Shown here one piece after another: positions 1-6,734 of a stretch of 12,569 bases of DNA. The notes under the pieces were generated by a model. It did not search any database and was not told the origin of the DNA. It worked only from the letters and a program-made list of their open reading frames with translations. Each line of letters opens with the position of its first letter. Within the stretch, counting starts at the first letter, position 1. The translations under genes and the position numbers were made by a program. This stretch comes from JAIOTH01 sp964639335 (GTDB lineage Bacteria; Patescibacteriota; Patescibacteriia; UBA1558; S5-K13): positions 1 through 12,569 of the forward strand of contig CAZXCJ010000032.1 of the NCBI GenBank assembly GCA_964639335.1, given 5' to 3'.

Positions 1-1517
1 AATCCTTGTTGATAAAATTGTAATTTAATTTTTTCTATATCAATAGCGGAAAATTGAAATCCAAAATAATACACTGGTATATTTTCTTTTAACAAAGAAT
101 CAAATTTATTATAATTATAAATTTTTTCTTTCCAGTGTAGAATATTTCTATAAGGAAAAATGTATTTATCAGCTCGATTAGTAATAATTACAGAGTCAAT
201 TTCAGTATTATTAATAATTAGTCGGGTGCGATATTGGTAATTTTTCAAATCTTGGCTGATTTTGATAATTCCTTCTTCTGGACAGGACATAGTAATTAAA
301 TAAGAGTTTAAAAATATAAAAGCTAGAATTGAGGCAATGATGAAATTGTTTAGCCATTTTTTGGAAAATCTAATTTTGGTTAATAGCCAAGCAATTAGGG
401 GCAGGGCAAAAACAAAATAAGGTAGTAAATATCTTAAATAAGAGCTACCAATTGTTACTGAATTAGGATTAGGATTGTCAAAAAATAGCCAAGAACCGTA
501 ATAAATAAATAAGAATAAACTTACTAAACCCCATAAGCCAAAATAAAGCCAATATTCTTTTTTAATTTGTTTCCTTTTAATAATTAACAGTATTAGAGCA
601 CCTAAAATTAGTATTGTATACCACCAGGGGAGTTTAAAAATAAAATTGTAAATAGTAAATCTGATATTATTAGGATGAAAGCCAAAGGGCAGAATAATTT
701 TAGACATTGAATTAAGGGTGGGTTTAGAAATATTATTTTCTAGATAAGGAGAGGCAGTGCTGGCTCCGTAATTTTGTTGATTAAAATAAAATAAAGGAAT
801 TAAACAGAGTAAAAAAATTAAGATGCCTAAAATTAGTTTTTTCCAGTTTATTTTTTTTCTATAAATAATTATTAAGATAATGTAAATTAAGGCCATCCAA
901 ATAAATTCTGAGGTTCTGGTAATAAGAGCTAGTCCCAAAAATAGTCCACAGAGCAAATAATAGAGTATCTTTGCCTTTTTTAAGGACATTACTAAAAAAT
1001 AAAGTGAAACAATAAACAAATCTATAAACAATATATTATGCATCATTCCGCGGTTGGCAAAATACCAATAGCTAGGAAGCATTAAGAGCAATAATCCAGA
1101 CAGCAGGGCTATTTTTTTATTAAATATTTCTTTAATAAATAAATAAAAAAATATTACGCTAATAATAGCCATAAAAGAAGTTAAATAGATAACAATGTTA
1201 GTTCCTAATATTTTAGCCATACTGCCATAAATCAAAGGAAGTCCTATGAAGCTGTTTAAAACCAGTTGGTCATTTGTGGTTCTAATGCTACGAGGTTTGA
1301 CATCTGGATTAATAAGCAACAGAGAACTCTCCTTTTGTAAGTCATTATTTTCAGCAAAATTTTCTGTAAAAAAATAATTAGCAGTTTCATCCGGGGAGTT
1401 AAAAATTAAGGGCTGAGAACCATTATGTATGTTGAGGTAATTATATAAATAAAAAAAACTACCTAAAATTAGAATAGCTAAAAAATAGAAAATGTATTGT
1501 TTTTTCTTAATATTCAT
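1..1517 (-). CDS. GT-C family membrane glycosyltransferase (ArnT/PMT-like), C-terminus cut by window edge
   Basis: Translating the minus strand from the ATG at 1517 gives 505 codons without a stop, so the gene continues past position 1. The N-terminus has a Lys-rich start (MNIKKKQ), one membrane helix (about residues 10-28), then a loop with SPDETANYFF (residues 41-50). An acidic DE pair in the first extracytoplasmic loop is the hallmark of GT-C enzymes that use lipid-phosphate sugars. About ten more hydrophobic helices follow to roughly residue 405, then a soluble C-terminal domain that is still open at the edge. The likely role is transfer of a sugar from a polyprenyl-phosphate donor to a glycan or protein outside the membrane; substrate unknown. 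There is no Shine-Dalgarno site; an extended -10 box lies immediately upstream. It could instead be a GT39/GT83-like protein of unknown substrate. Confidence 0.85.
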   Translation of the reverse strand, partial: MNIKKKQYIFYFLAILILGSFFYLYNYLNIHNGSQPLIFNSPDETANYFFTENFAENNDLQKESSLLLINPDVKPRSIRTTNDQLVLNSFIGLPLIYGSMAKILGTNIVIYLTSFMAIISVIFFYLFIKEIFNKKIALLSGLLLLMLPSYWYFANRGMMHNILFIDLFIVSLYFLVMSLKKAKILYYLLCGLFLGLALITRTSEFIWMALIYIILIIIYRKKINWKKLILGILIFLLCLIPLFYFNQQNYGASTASPYLENNISKPTLNSMSKIILPFGFHPNNIRFTIYNFIFKLPWWYTILILGALILLIIKRKQIKKEYWLYFGLWGLVSLFLFIYYGSWLFFDNPNPNSVTIGSSYLRYLLPYFVFALPLIAWLLTKIRFSKKWLNNFIIASILAFIFLNSYLITMSCPEEGIIKISQDLKNYQYRTRLIINNTEIDSVIITNRADKYIFPYRNILHWKEKIYNYNKFDSLLKENIPVYYFGFQFSAIDIEKIKLQFYQQG

Positions 1518-1523
1518 AATTTT

Positions 1524-1532
1524 ATTATAGCA
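1524..1532 (-). promoter_or_regulatory. Extended -10 promoter of the GT-C gene, predicted leaderless
   Basis: Read on the minus strand this is TGCTATAAT, a perfect TGn extended -10 with consensus TATAAT. The box ends 6 nt before the ATG at 1517, so initiation about 7 nt downstream would start at or next to the A of the start codon. No good -35 hexamer is seen at 16-18 nt; that position lies in the heptamer repeat at 1540-1583. The start codon has no Shine-Dalgarno site, which fits a leaderless transcript. Confidence 0.6.
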
Positions 1533-1538
1533 TATATT

Positions 1539-1583
1539 GGGCGCTAGGCGTTAGGCATTAGGCGTTAGGCACTGGGCATTAGG
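1539..1583. repeat. Degenerate tandem heptamer array (GGCRTTA type)
   Basis: Starting at 1540 the sequence reads as six consecutive heptamers: GGCGCTA, GGCGTTA, GGCATTA, GGCGTTA, GGCACTG, GGCATTA, then GG. The units differ by transitions or single changes but keep strict 7-nt spacing. The array is far richer in G+C than its surroundings and lies just upstream of the -10 box of the left-hand GT-C gene, in the spacer between that gene and a minus-strand terminator. Confidence 0.85.
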
Positions 1584-1602
1584 TTTTGTGATTGATTGAA
1601 AT

Positions 1603-1633
1603 AAAAAAAGCCCGGTTTAGATAAATCGGGCTT
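1603..1633 (-). terminator. Rho-independent terminator of the small membrane protein gene
   Basis: AAGCCCG (1608-1614) pairs with CGGGCTT (1627-1633). The stem extends by G-T and three A-T pairs to a four-base loop, about 11 bp in all. The A-run at 1603-1609 on the plus strand gives a U tail on the minus-strand transcript. It lies 12 nt after the stop of the minus-strand gene ending at 1645 and insulates the GT-C gene from it. There is no matching U tail on the plus strand. Confidence 0.85.
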
Positions 1634-1644
1634 AAAATATTGGT

Positions 1645-1863
1645 CTATTTTTTCTTAGTTTTTGCAATTTCCGCAATCAGAAGCGTAATCAGCCCCGAAA
1701 AAAAGATGGAAATAATTAGGACAACTGCAAAACAAATTGCCGCTTCTTTTGTCGCCAGAGACCAATTGATCTTCCCTAATTTAAGGGGGTCAATTAGATC
1801 AACCAGAAAAAATAAAATTACAGTAAGTAGGATAAAAATTATCCACTTGTGTTTATTTTTCAC
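1645..1863 (-). CDS. Small two-helix membrane protein, function unknown
   Basis: A 72-residue protein starting with GTG at 1863. A strong Shine-Dalgarno (AAGGAGGT, 1869-1876) stands 5 nt upstream and fixes the start. The layout is a Lys-rich N-terminus, a hydrophobic helix (about 8-26), a short loop with LIDPLKLGKINW (24-35), a second helix (about 40-64) and a basic KTKKK tail. This suggests two membrane spans with both ends in the cytoplasm. The shape (helix, short polar segment, helix, basic tail) recalls LapA/DUF1049-type proteins, but I do not recognise the family and assign no function. It forms its own transcription unit, with a terminator just after the stop, and is divergent from the large GT-C-like gene at 2027. 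The overlapping plus-strand frame lacks a ribosome binding site and is rejected. Confidence 0.8.
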   Translation of the reverse strand: MKNKHKWIIFILLTVILFFLVDLIDPLKLGKINWSLATKEAAICFAVVLIISIFFSGLITLLIAEIAKTKKK

Positions 1864-1868
1864 GCCGG

Positions 1869-1876
1869 ACCTCCTT
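1869..1876 (-). promoter_or_regulatory. Strong Shine-Dalgarno deciding a GTG start
   Basis: Minus-strand AAGGAGGT, followed by five bases (CCGGC) and GTG. It is one of only three strong ribosome binding sites in the window (the others precede 6735 and 7822), and it is the main evidence that the 72-residue frame is a real gene. Confidence 0.85.
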
Positions 1877-1936
1877 TTAATTATTTTTTATATTATTTTC
1901 TACTTTTGTCTTAGCATATATTTTTTATAATTTCAA

Positions 1937-1980
1937 GGACATGAGAACATAAGAACCCATGAACCCAAGAACATAAGAAC
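1937..1980. repeat. Degenerate tandem octamer array (GAACMYAW type)
   Basis: Five and a half octamers in phase: GGACATGA, GAACATAA, GAACCCAT, GAACCCAA, GAACATAA, GAAC. It lies in the divergent spacer between the small membrane protein gene and the large GT-C-like gene, just upstream of the latter's promoter. The same octamer family reappears on the opposite strand at 9051-9074 and 10524-10571. Confidence 0.85.
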
Positions 1981-1990
1981 AATTAGCAGT

Positions 1991-2018
1991 TTAACAATTC
2001 AGTCTATTAGTATATAAT
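1991..2018 (+). promoter_or_regulatory. Sigma70-type promoter of the 703-residue membrane protein, predicted leaderless
   Basis: TTAACA (1991-1996; five of six match to TTGACA), a 16-nt spacer and a perfect TATAAT (2013-2018). The -10 ends 8 nt before the ATG at 2027. Initiation about 7 nt downstream of the box would leave a leader of only about 0-2 nt. There is no Shine-Dalgarno site upstream of the ATG, consistent with leaderless translation. Confidence 0.6.
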
Positions 2019-2026
2019 ATTAGTAT

Positions 2027-4138
2027 ATGATTAAGATTGATTGGAAAATATATTATCCTATAGCTTTTTTACTGCTTTTGATTTTGCTTTTGAATTTTTT
2101 TTATTGGCAGAATGGCCAGCTTTTTATTATTAGTGGTGTTTTATATTTATTATTTTTTGGGTTATTCAGTGGGCATAATTTTTTTGAAAAATATAATTTA
2201 TTGTCCAAACTGTTTTTAGGAATTTTGATGCTTTTCAGCTATTTTATGATTTTGGGCAGTGTTTTTTATTATTTAGCAAATTTATCCAATTTAGCTATTA
2301 GTATTAGTTTAATTATAGCTCCTCTCTTTTTAGGATTAAGATTAATGAAAAGACCATTAATTTTAAAATTTTCACGAGTTAAGATATACCCCATTATATT
2401 TGTTAAATTAATTTTATTATTTATTTATGTTTTTTTAATTTATCAGCAATATACTTATATTTTATCTAAAGTTGTAGTAGTAAGCATTAATTCTCCGTGG
2501 CAGGTTTTATCATCTAATATATTTTTATCTTATGGTTTATCTACCTTGGTTTTGATGCCCATACTCTTAATGAGCAAAAAAAAGATTAATTTGTTATTAT
2601 TGAGCATTCATTATTTATTTTCTTTTAGTGTTATAATTTTAATTTTCAAACTAGGTTTTGGTTATGATCCTTGTCTGCATCAGGCCTCAGAAAAGTTAAT
2701 GTTTAATACTGGAACCTTTTTACCCAAGCCCTTTTATTATATTGGCCAATATTCTTTAGTGGTTTTTTTGGCCAAGATTTTTAATCAGTCAGTGGGATTT
2801 TTCGATAAACTTTTAGTACCAATTATAGCGGCCATGTCTTTGCCAATTGTTATATTTCAGAGCTTAAAAGACAATTTTAATCTTCGCAATAAGACAATAT
2901 TTTTAGCCATACTTTTATTTTTATTAATTCCTTTCTCTAATTTTACTTATACTACCCCGCAATCATTGGCCAATATATTTGTTTTAATAATAATATTTTT
3001 AAGCATTTCTTTTATTAATGAAAAAATTAAGAGCTTTTGGCCTTTGTTTATTCTGGCTTTAGCTACTTGTTTTGTTCATCCTTTGAGTGGTTTGCCCATT
3101 ATGCTATTTATTATTTTGCTTTGGATTTTCTATAGATTAAGGGGTGGGAATATAATAAAAAATATATTTAAAAATACGTTTTTTTGGATTACAGCCCTTG
3201 TGTCTTGTTTTGCTTTGCCGATTGCTTTTTGGATTTATTCTTTAATAAGAAAATTGGATTTATCTTCTTTAGAACAGATGACTAGCAGTAGTTTATTGCA
3301 GAATTTAGCTCCTAGCCATATTTTTTGGCCAAGGTTTGTGGATATTTTTGATTTAATTTATCTATATGCGGCCAATATTAATTTGATGATTTTGTTAGTT
3401 GGCATTGTTGGTTTGATTTTTGTTATTTTTTACAAGCAGTTGAAAAATTATTTTATTTATTTAATAATGTTTTTTATTTTAATTATTAATTATTCTATTG
3501 TTATTAGTTATATTAAATTTCCTTTTTTGTCTGTTTTTTCAGAGCGGATTTTCGATTTAAGTTTTTATTTTCTTTTGCCATTTTTTATGATCGGCTTAAT
3601 ATTATTTTTAAAAAATATTTCAAAATATAAACACATATTTAAACCAGCAATATTTATTTTATTCAGCATATTATTGACTATTTCATTTTATTTAAGCTAT
3701 CCGCGAGTGGATAAATATGAAAATTTTCATGGCTATAGTTTGTCAGAAACACATTTAAAAACAGTTAATTATATAGAAGATAATTACAACCATCAGGATT
3801 ATATAGTTTTATCCGACCAGACCTTGGGTGCGGCAGTTATAAAAAATTATGGTTTTAAAAAATATTATGGTTCAGAATTTTATTATTCTTTACCAACTAA
3901 AATTAAAGATAATATTTATTCAGATTTTTTGGAAATGACCAAGGAAGAAACAGATAAACAAAAAGCAGCATTAAGTGCTGCAGAAAAAACAGGAGTAAAC
4001 TTAGTATTTGTGGTATTGAATGATTATTGGGGGTTTACTGATAAATTAATTGATGAGCATAAGGAATTAGCATCTAATTGGGTTGAAATAGATGGGGGCA
4101 GGGCGTTTATTTTTCAATATGTGGTTAATGTGGAATAA
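2027..4138 (+). CDS. Large polytopic GT-C-like membrane protein, putative glycosyltransferase
   Basis: 703 residues. Residues 1 to about 557 are a long series of hydrophobic helices, clearly a multi-spanning membrane protein. After the fifth or sixth helix comes GFGYDPCLHQASEK (210-223), with Asp214 and His218 placed like the acidic loop motif of GT-C enzymes, followed by LPKPFYYIGQYSL (232-244). Other marked loops are TYTTPQS (308-314) and HPLSGLP (351-357). The C-terminal domain (about 558-703) is soluble, probably outside the membrane, with alternating strand and helix segments. The likely role is transfer or polymerisation of lipid-linked sugars in surface glycan or protein glycosylation; substrate unknown. 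The start follows from the adjacent promoter. The stop codon lies in a heptamer repeat shared with the convergent GT4 gene. An alternative is an undefined membrane protein family without transferase activity. Confidence 0.7.
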   Translation: MIKIDWKIYYPIAFLLLLILLLNFFYWQNGQLFIISGVLYLLFFGLFSGHNFFEKYNLLSKLFLGILMLFSYFMILGSVFYYLANLSNLAISISLIIAPLFLGLRLMKRPLILKFSRVKIYPIIFVKLILLFIYVFLIYQQYTYILSKVVVVSINSPWQVLSSNIFLSYGLSTLVLMPILLMSKKKINLLLLSIHYLFSFSVIILIFKLGFGYDPCLHQASEKLMFNTGTFLPKPFYYIGQYSLVVFLAKIFNQSVGFFDKLLVPIIAAMSLPIVIFQSLKDNFNLRNKTIFLAILLFLLIPFSNFTYTTPQSLANIFVLIIIFLSISFINEKIKSFWPLFILALATCFVHPLSGLPIMLFIILLWIFYRLRGGNIIKNIFKNTFFWITALVSCFALPIAFWIYSLIRKLDLSSLEQMTSSSLLQNLAPSHIFWPRFVDIFDLIYLYAANINLMILLVGIVGLIFVIFYKQLKNYFIYLIMFFILIINYSIVISYIKFPFLSVFSERIFDLSFYFLLPFFMIGLILFLKNISKYKHIFKPAIFILFSILLTISFYLSYPRVDKYENFHGYSLSETHLKTVNYIEDNYNHQDYIVLSDQTLGAAVIKNYGFKKYYGSEFYYSLPTKIKDNIYSDFLEMTKEETDKQKAALSAAEKTGVNLVFVVLNDYWGFTDKLIDEHKELASNWVEIDGGRAFIFQYVVNVE

Positions 4139-4180
4139 GGAATATGGAGTAGGAATTACGGAGTACGGAGTACGGATTGA
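4132..4180. repeat. Tandem heptamer array spanning the 3' ends of two convergent genes
   Basis: Seven in-phase heptamers of GGARTAY type: GGAATAA, GGAATAT, GGAGTAG, GAATTAC, GGAGTAC, GGAGTAC, GGATTGA. The first unit contains the TAA of the plus-strand GT-C-like gene (4136-4138). The fourth contains the TAA (minus strand, 4156-4158) of the GT4 gene, and the remaining units encode that protein's last residues (SVLRTP). The array therefore fills the whole 17-nt spacer and provides both stop codons. Confidence 0.85.
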
Positions 4181-5325
4181 ATGTAATTTTTTACTTCAAA
4201 CCCCCTTACTTTTTCTAAACAATATTTAGACATTTGGCCAAGCTGAGCTTGGTTTTTATATATCTCTTCTAATTTTTCTTTCAGATTATTAACATCCCTG
4301 GCTCTAAAAATCCAGCCGTTTTTATTTTTCTCTATTAATTCTGGTAGCCCTCCGAAATTGGAAACTAGGGCAGGCACTCCTTGTTGCCAGGCCTCTAAAA
4401 TAACCATAGGGGCATTTTCAAAACAAACCGAAGGTACAACTATTAAATCGTGTTGATTTAATAATTTTATTCTTTGCTCAAAATTATATTCTCCATAAAA
4501 ATCTAGATTGCCAATAATAGCAGAGATGTTTTTAATTTGCAGGCTTAGTTTTCCTCGGCCGGCAATAGATAAAGAAAATTTTTCAGGATCTAATAATTTG
4601 AAGACCCGGATTAAATCCATAACACCCTTATGTTCTTCTAATTGGCCAATGTATAATATTTTTAATTCTTTTTTAGAAAATTCTTTTTTGGGAAAAGCTT
4701 CCAATGGCTTAGAAATGGGGTTTGGGATAATTTGAGAACTTGCGTGTGAAAAAAAGTTTCTTTTTAAATAAAAATTTAAAAGAGCTTCAGATGGGCTAAT
4801 TATATTTTGGCAGTTTTTAAATAAATTTTTAGTGAACCAGGCGTATATTTTTAAAATGAAATTTATTTTTTGATCCAATATAAGCTGTCCAGAAGGAACG
4901 ATTAATTGCACATCATGCAAAGTTAAAAGATGTTTAATTTTGCTTTGGTTTATTATTTTAATAATATTATAGCCCAGACCCAGGGTATTATGAGTTAAAA
5001 TTAGTTGGGGTTTTTCTTTTTTCAAAATAGACCTGATTGTTGAGGCTGAATATTTATTGTGCAATTGATGGATTCTGTATAAAAATCTTTTGATTAAATT
5101 TTGTTCGTCTATATCATAAAAAGCAAAATACTTATCCCAGCCCACGCGGTATATTTTTATATTATTTATTTTTTCCATGGTGGTTTTTTGTTTTTCTCGG
5201 CCAGCGCAAATAACTAGCACTTGATGCTTTTGTTTTTCTAGCTCCCAAGCAATTGTCTTTACTACAGTTTCTACTCCGCCTTTTTGGTCGGGAGTGAATA
5301 AGTTGTTTATTATACAAATTTTCAT
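4156..5325 (-). CDS. GT4 family glycosyltransferase
   Basis: A 389-residue GT-B-fold retaining glycosyltransferase starting at MKICIINN. It would transfer a sugar from a nucleotide-sugar donor to a growing glycan at the cytoplasmic face of the membrane. The N-terminal acceptor domain opens with the typical TPDQKGGVET glycine loop (about residues 11-20). The C-terminal donor domain begins near ELKILYIGQLEEHKG and holds the EX7E motif, Glu303 to Glu311 in ENAPMVILE, followed by FGGLPELI and NGWIF. Length is normal for the family. An in-frame ATG four codons upstream (5337) is possible, but it abuts a small GC hairpin, and family members usually begin at MKI; neither start has a Shine-Dalgarno site. 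The gene lies 43 nt downstream of another GT4 gene in the same direction, so co-transcription is likely. The last residues are encoded by a tandem heptamer repeat. Confidence 0.9.
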   Translation of the reverse strand: MKICIINNLFTPDQKGGVETVVKTIAWELEKQKHQVLVICAGREKQKTTMEKINNIKIYRVGWDKYFAFYDIDEQNLIKRFLYRIHQLHNKYSASTIRSILKKEKPQLILTHNTLGLGYNIIKIINQSKIKHLLTLHDVQLIVPSGQLILDQKINFILKIYAWFTKNLFKNCQNIISPSEALLNFYLKRNFFSHASSQIIPNPISKPLEAFPKKEFSKKELKILYIGQLEEHKGVMDLIRVFKLLDPEKFSLSIAGRGKLSLQIKNISAIIGNLDFYGEYNFEQRIKLLNQHDLIVVPSVCFENAPMVILEAWQQGVPALVSNFGGLPELIEKNKNGWIFRARDVNNLKEKLEEIYKNQAQLGQMSKYCLEKVRGFEVKNYIQSVLRTP

Positions 5326-5338
5326 ATTTTTAGGCATT

Positions 5339-5350
5339 GGGCTTTAGCCC
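5339..5350. repeat. Small GC inverted repeat between the two GT4 genes
   Basis: GGGC TTTA GCCC forms a 4-bp all-GC stem with a four-base loop in otherwise AT-rich DNA. It lies 14-25 nt upstream of the preferred GT4 start at 5325 and could influence that start or mRNA stability. It has no U tail on either strand, so it is not called as a terminator. Confidence 0.5.
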
Positions 5351-5368
5351 GCCTTAATTTTTATAAAA

Positions 5369-6568
5369 TTATGGCGAGTAGTTGTTAGGTATTATGCTTT
5401 GGTAAATTTGGATTAGTTTTTTTGAAATAATTTTGTCGCTATACTTTTTAATTACTCTTTGGCGGGCATTTTGAGAGAAAGATTTTAATTTTTTTGGATT
5501 ATTGAATAATTCTGTAATTTTGTTTTTTAAATCTTTACTATTTTTGGTTTCGAAAATTAGGCCAGTTTGATTATTTTCTCCCGCAGACGGGATCCCGCTT
5601 GTCCCGCTTTTGCGGTGGCTCTGCGGTGATAAAACAGTTCTCACCCCAGGCAAATCAGAAACAATTACTGGTTTGCCACAAGCCATGGCTTCCAGCTGGA
5701 CAATTCCAAAGGCCTCCCCGCCATTTATAGAAGGCAAAAGCAAACAATCAGCCAAATTATAATGTTTTATTAAGTCTTCGTCGTTAATGCCTCCGGTAAA
5801 AATAAGACGCTCACTAATTTTTAATTTTTCAGCTTGTTGTTGATAGGCGTCTTTTAATTCTCCTGCGCCGACAATTATTAATGAGTAAGCAGTGCTTAAT
5901 TTGGAAAAAGCTTTTAATAAAATATTTACTCCTTTGAAATAATGGGCTCGGTCTAGCCCCCCGACAAAAATTAAGATCTTTTTATTTTGTAAGTTGTATT
6001 TTTGTAATAGGTGGATATTTTTGGTTTGGGGTTTAAATTTCTCAGTATTAATGCCAAATGGCAATTCTTCTATTTTATTTTTATATTTTTGAAATAAGTT
6101 TTCCTGAAAAAAATAATCTTCAGTACTAACTAAAATTTTATCTGCTTGTTTAAATATCCAAGGAGTAATTATTAATTTATAAAGTTTAAAAAACAATCCT
6201 TTTAATCCTCTACTTTGTGGATTCATGTGCCAAGATAAAACTATGGGTTTTTTGTTTTTTTTGATTTGTCTGATGGCTGGAATCAAAGAACCATAAAAAG
6301 GATAATGAATATGTAAAATATCAGTATTTTTTAAGTAGTTTTTAATGTTAATAATAGCAGCGTTTCCTAAGGCTAGTTGGGGCTGAATCCTATGAATTAT
6401 CATCTGGCCATTTTTCTCTTGTATATGGCCTGTTTTTTGATAATTAGGCGTGTATATGGAGACATTATAGCCGTTATTAATGCCTATTTGGGCGTATTTT
6501 TGGGTTACGGAACCAATGCCACCTTTATAGGGCGGATAAACGCAAGTTAGATGGGAAATGTGGGGCAT
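5369..6568 (-). CDS. GT4 family glycosyltransferase with an in-frame GC-rich palindromic insertion
   Basis: A 399-residue GT-B-fold glycosyltransferase starting MPHISHLTCVYPPYKGGIG, where the glycine loop PPYKGGIG is at residues 12-19. The donor domain begins near KKILIFVGGLDRAHYFKG (197-213) and has GAGEL (234-238) and the EX7E motif, Glu285 to Glu293 in EAFGIVQLE, then CGKPVIVSDLPGVRTV. In family members GVRTV is normally followed almost directly by a segment such as ENNQTGLIF. Here about 17 residues (314-330, SPQSHRKSGTSGIPSAG) intervene, encoded by DNA of about 67% G+C. The insertion falls in a surface loop after the catalytic motif, so activity may be retained. The start lacks a Shine-Dalgarno site and lies next to a heptamer array. 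It is probably transcribed together with the GT4 gene downstream at 4156-5325. Confidence 0.9.
   Translation of the reverse strand: MPHISHLTCVYPPYKGGIGSVTQKYAQIGINNGYNVSIYTPNYQKTGHIQEKNGQMIIHRIQPQLALGNAAIINIKNYLKNTDILHIHYPFYGSLIPAIRQIKKNKKPIVLSWHMNPQSRGLKGLFFKLYKLIITPWIFKQADKILVSTEDYFFQENLFQKYKNKIEELPFGINTEKFKPQTKNIHLLQKYNLQNKKILIFVGGLDRAHYFKGVNILLKAFSKLSTAYSLIIVGAGELKDAYQQQAEKLKISERLIFTGGINDEDLIKHYNLADCLLLPSINGGEAFGIVQLEAMACGKPVIVSDLPGVRTVLSPQSHRKSGTSGIPSAGENNQTGLIFETKNSKDLKNKITELFNNPKKLKSFSQNARQRVIKKYSDKIISKKLIQIYQSIIPNNYSP
5579..5629 (-). repeat. GC-rich palindromic element inserted in frame in a GT4 gene
   Basis: About 51 nt with 34 G/C, in DNA otherwise near 30% G+C. An outer inverted repeat CCGCAGA (5581-5587) / TCTGCGG (5620-5626) encloses a 10-bp perfect palindrome CGGGATCCCG (5588-5597) and a hairpin CCGC-TTTT-GCGG (5604-5615). 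The length is a multiple of three, so the reading frame continues, adding residues 314-330 of the GT4 protein. Exact boundaries are inferred from the missing counterpart in ordinary GT4 sequences. The arrangement resembles Rickettsia palindromic elements, which also insert in frame in protein genes; I do not claim homology. Confidence 0.75.
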
Positions 6569-6624
6569 TTATCTAGTGTTATGTATTAAGTATCTAGTAT
6601 TAAGTATAATGTATAACGTATTAT
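6569..6624. repeat. Tandem heptamer array (GTATTAA type) upstream of a GT4 gene
   Basis: Eight in-phase heptamers directly upstream of the GT4 start: TTATCTA, GTGTTAT, GTATTAA, GTATCTA, GTATTAA, GTATAAT, GTATAAC, GTATTAT. The same unit family forms the array at 11602-11657. The leader and any promoter of the GT4 gene must lie in or beyond this array; several TATAAT-like hexamers occur, but none can be chosen with confidence. Confidence 0.85.
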
Positions 6625-6673
6625 AAATCTATAATATAACAAAATTTAGATATATAAAAGACATACAAAAGCG

Positions 6674-6702
6674 TTGACTTAATTTAATTAATTAGTTAAA
6701 GT
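6674..6702 (+). promoter_or_regulatory. Promoter with an overlapping dyad, candidate operator
   Basis: TTGACT (6674-6679), a 17-nt spacer and TAAAGT (6697-6702) make a reasonable sigma70-type promoter for the gene at 6735, with a leader of about 25 nt holding the Shine-Dalgarno site. The 26 nt from 6677 to 6702, running from within the -35 to the end of the -10, form an imperfect palindrome with 10 of 13 half-site positions complementary (ACTTAA...TTAAAGT). A dimeric repressor could bind there, though AT-rich DNA gives such dyads by chance. Confidence 0.5.
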
Positions 6703-6723
6703 GTAAACAAATTAAACGCATTT

Positions 6724-6730
6724 AGGAGGA
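6724..6730 (+). promoter_or_regulatory. Strong Shine-Dalgarno for the gene at 6735
   Basis: AGGAGGA followed by ACAA and the ATG at 6735. It is near-consensus with good spacing, in contrast to the glycosyltransferase genes, which have no recognisable site. Confidence 0.85.
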
Positions 6731-6734
6731 ACAA

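Noticed and set aside
1640..1930. Plus-strand reading frame of 96 codons opposite the small membrane protein
   Set aside because: It has no ribosome binding site or promoter, overlaps a terminator region, and mirrors the minus-strand frame, which has a consensus Shine-Dalgarno and a terminator.
1539..1980. Tandem arrays considered as CRISPR
   Set aside because: The units are 7-8 nt and contiguous, with no unique spacers of 25-40 nt and no cas genes nearby.
4508..4735. Plus-strand frame inside the GT4 gene at 4156-5325
   Set aside because: It is an antisense shadow of a well-supported glycosyltransferase, with no start signals.
5326..5337. Upstream ATG start for the first GT4 gene (MPKN before MKICII)
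   Set aside because: It is possible but less likely: GT4 proteins usually begin at MKI, and the upstream ATG sits one base from a GC hairpin. Neither start has a Shine-Dalgarno site, so this is a preference and not proof.
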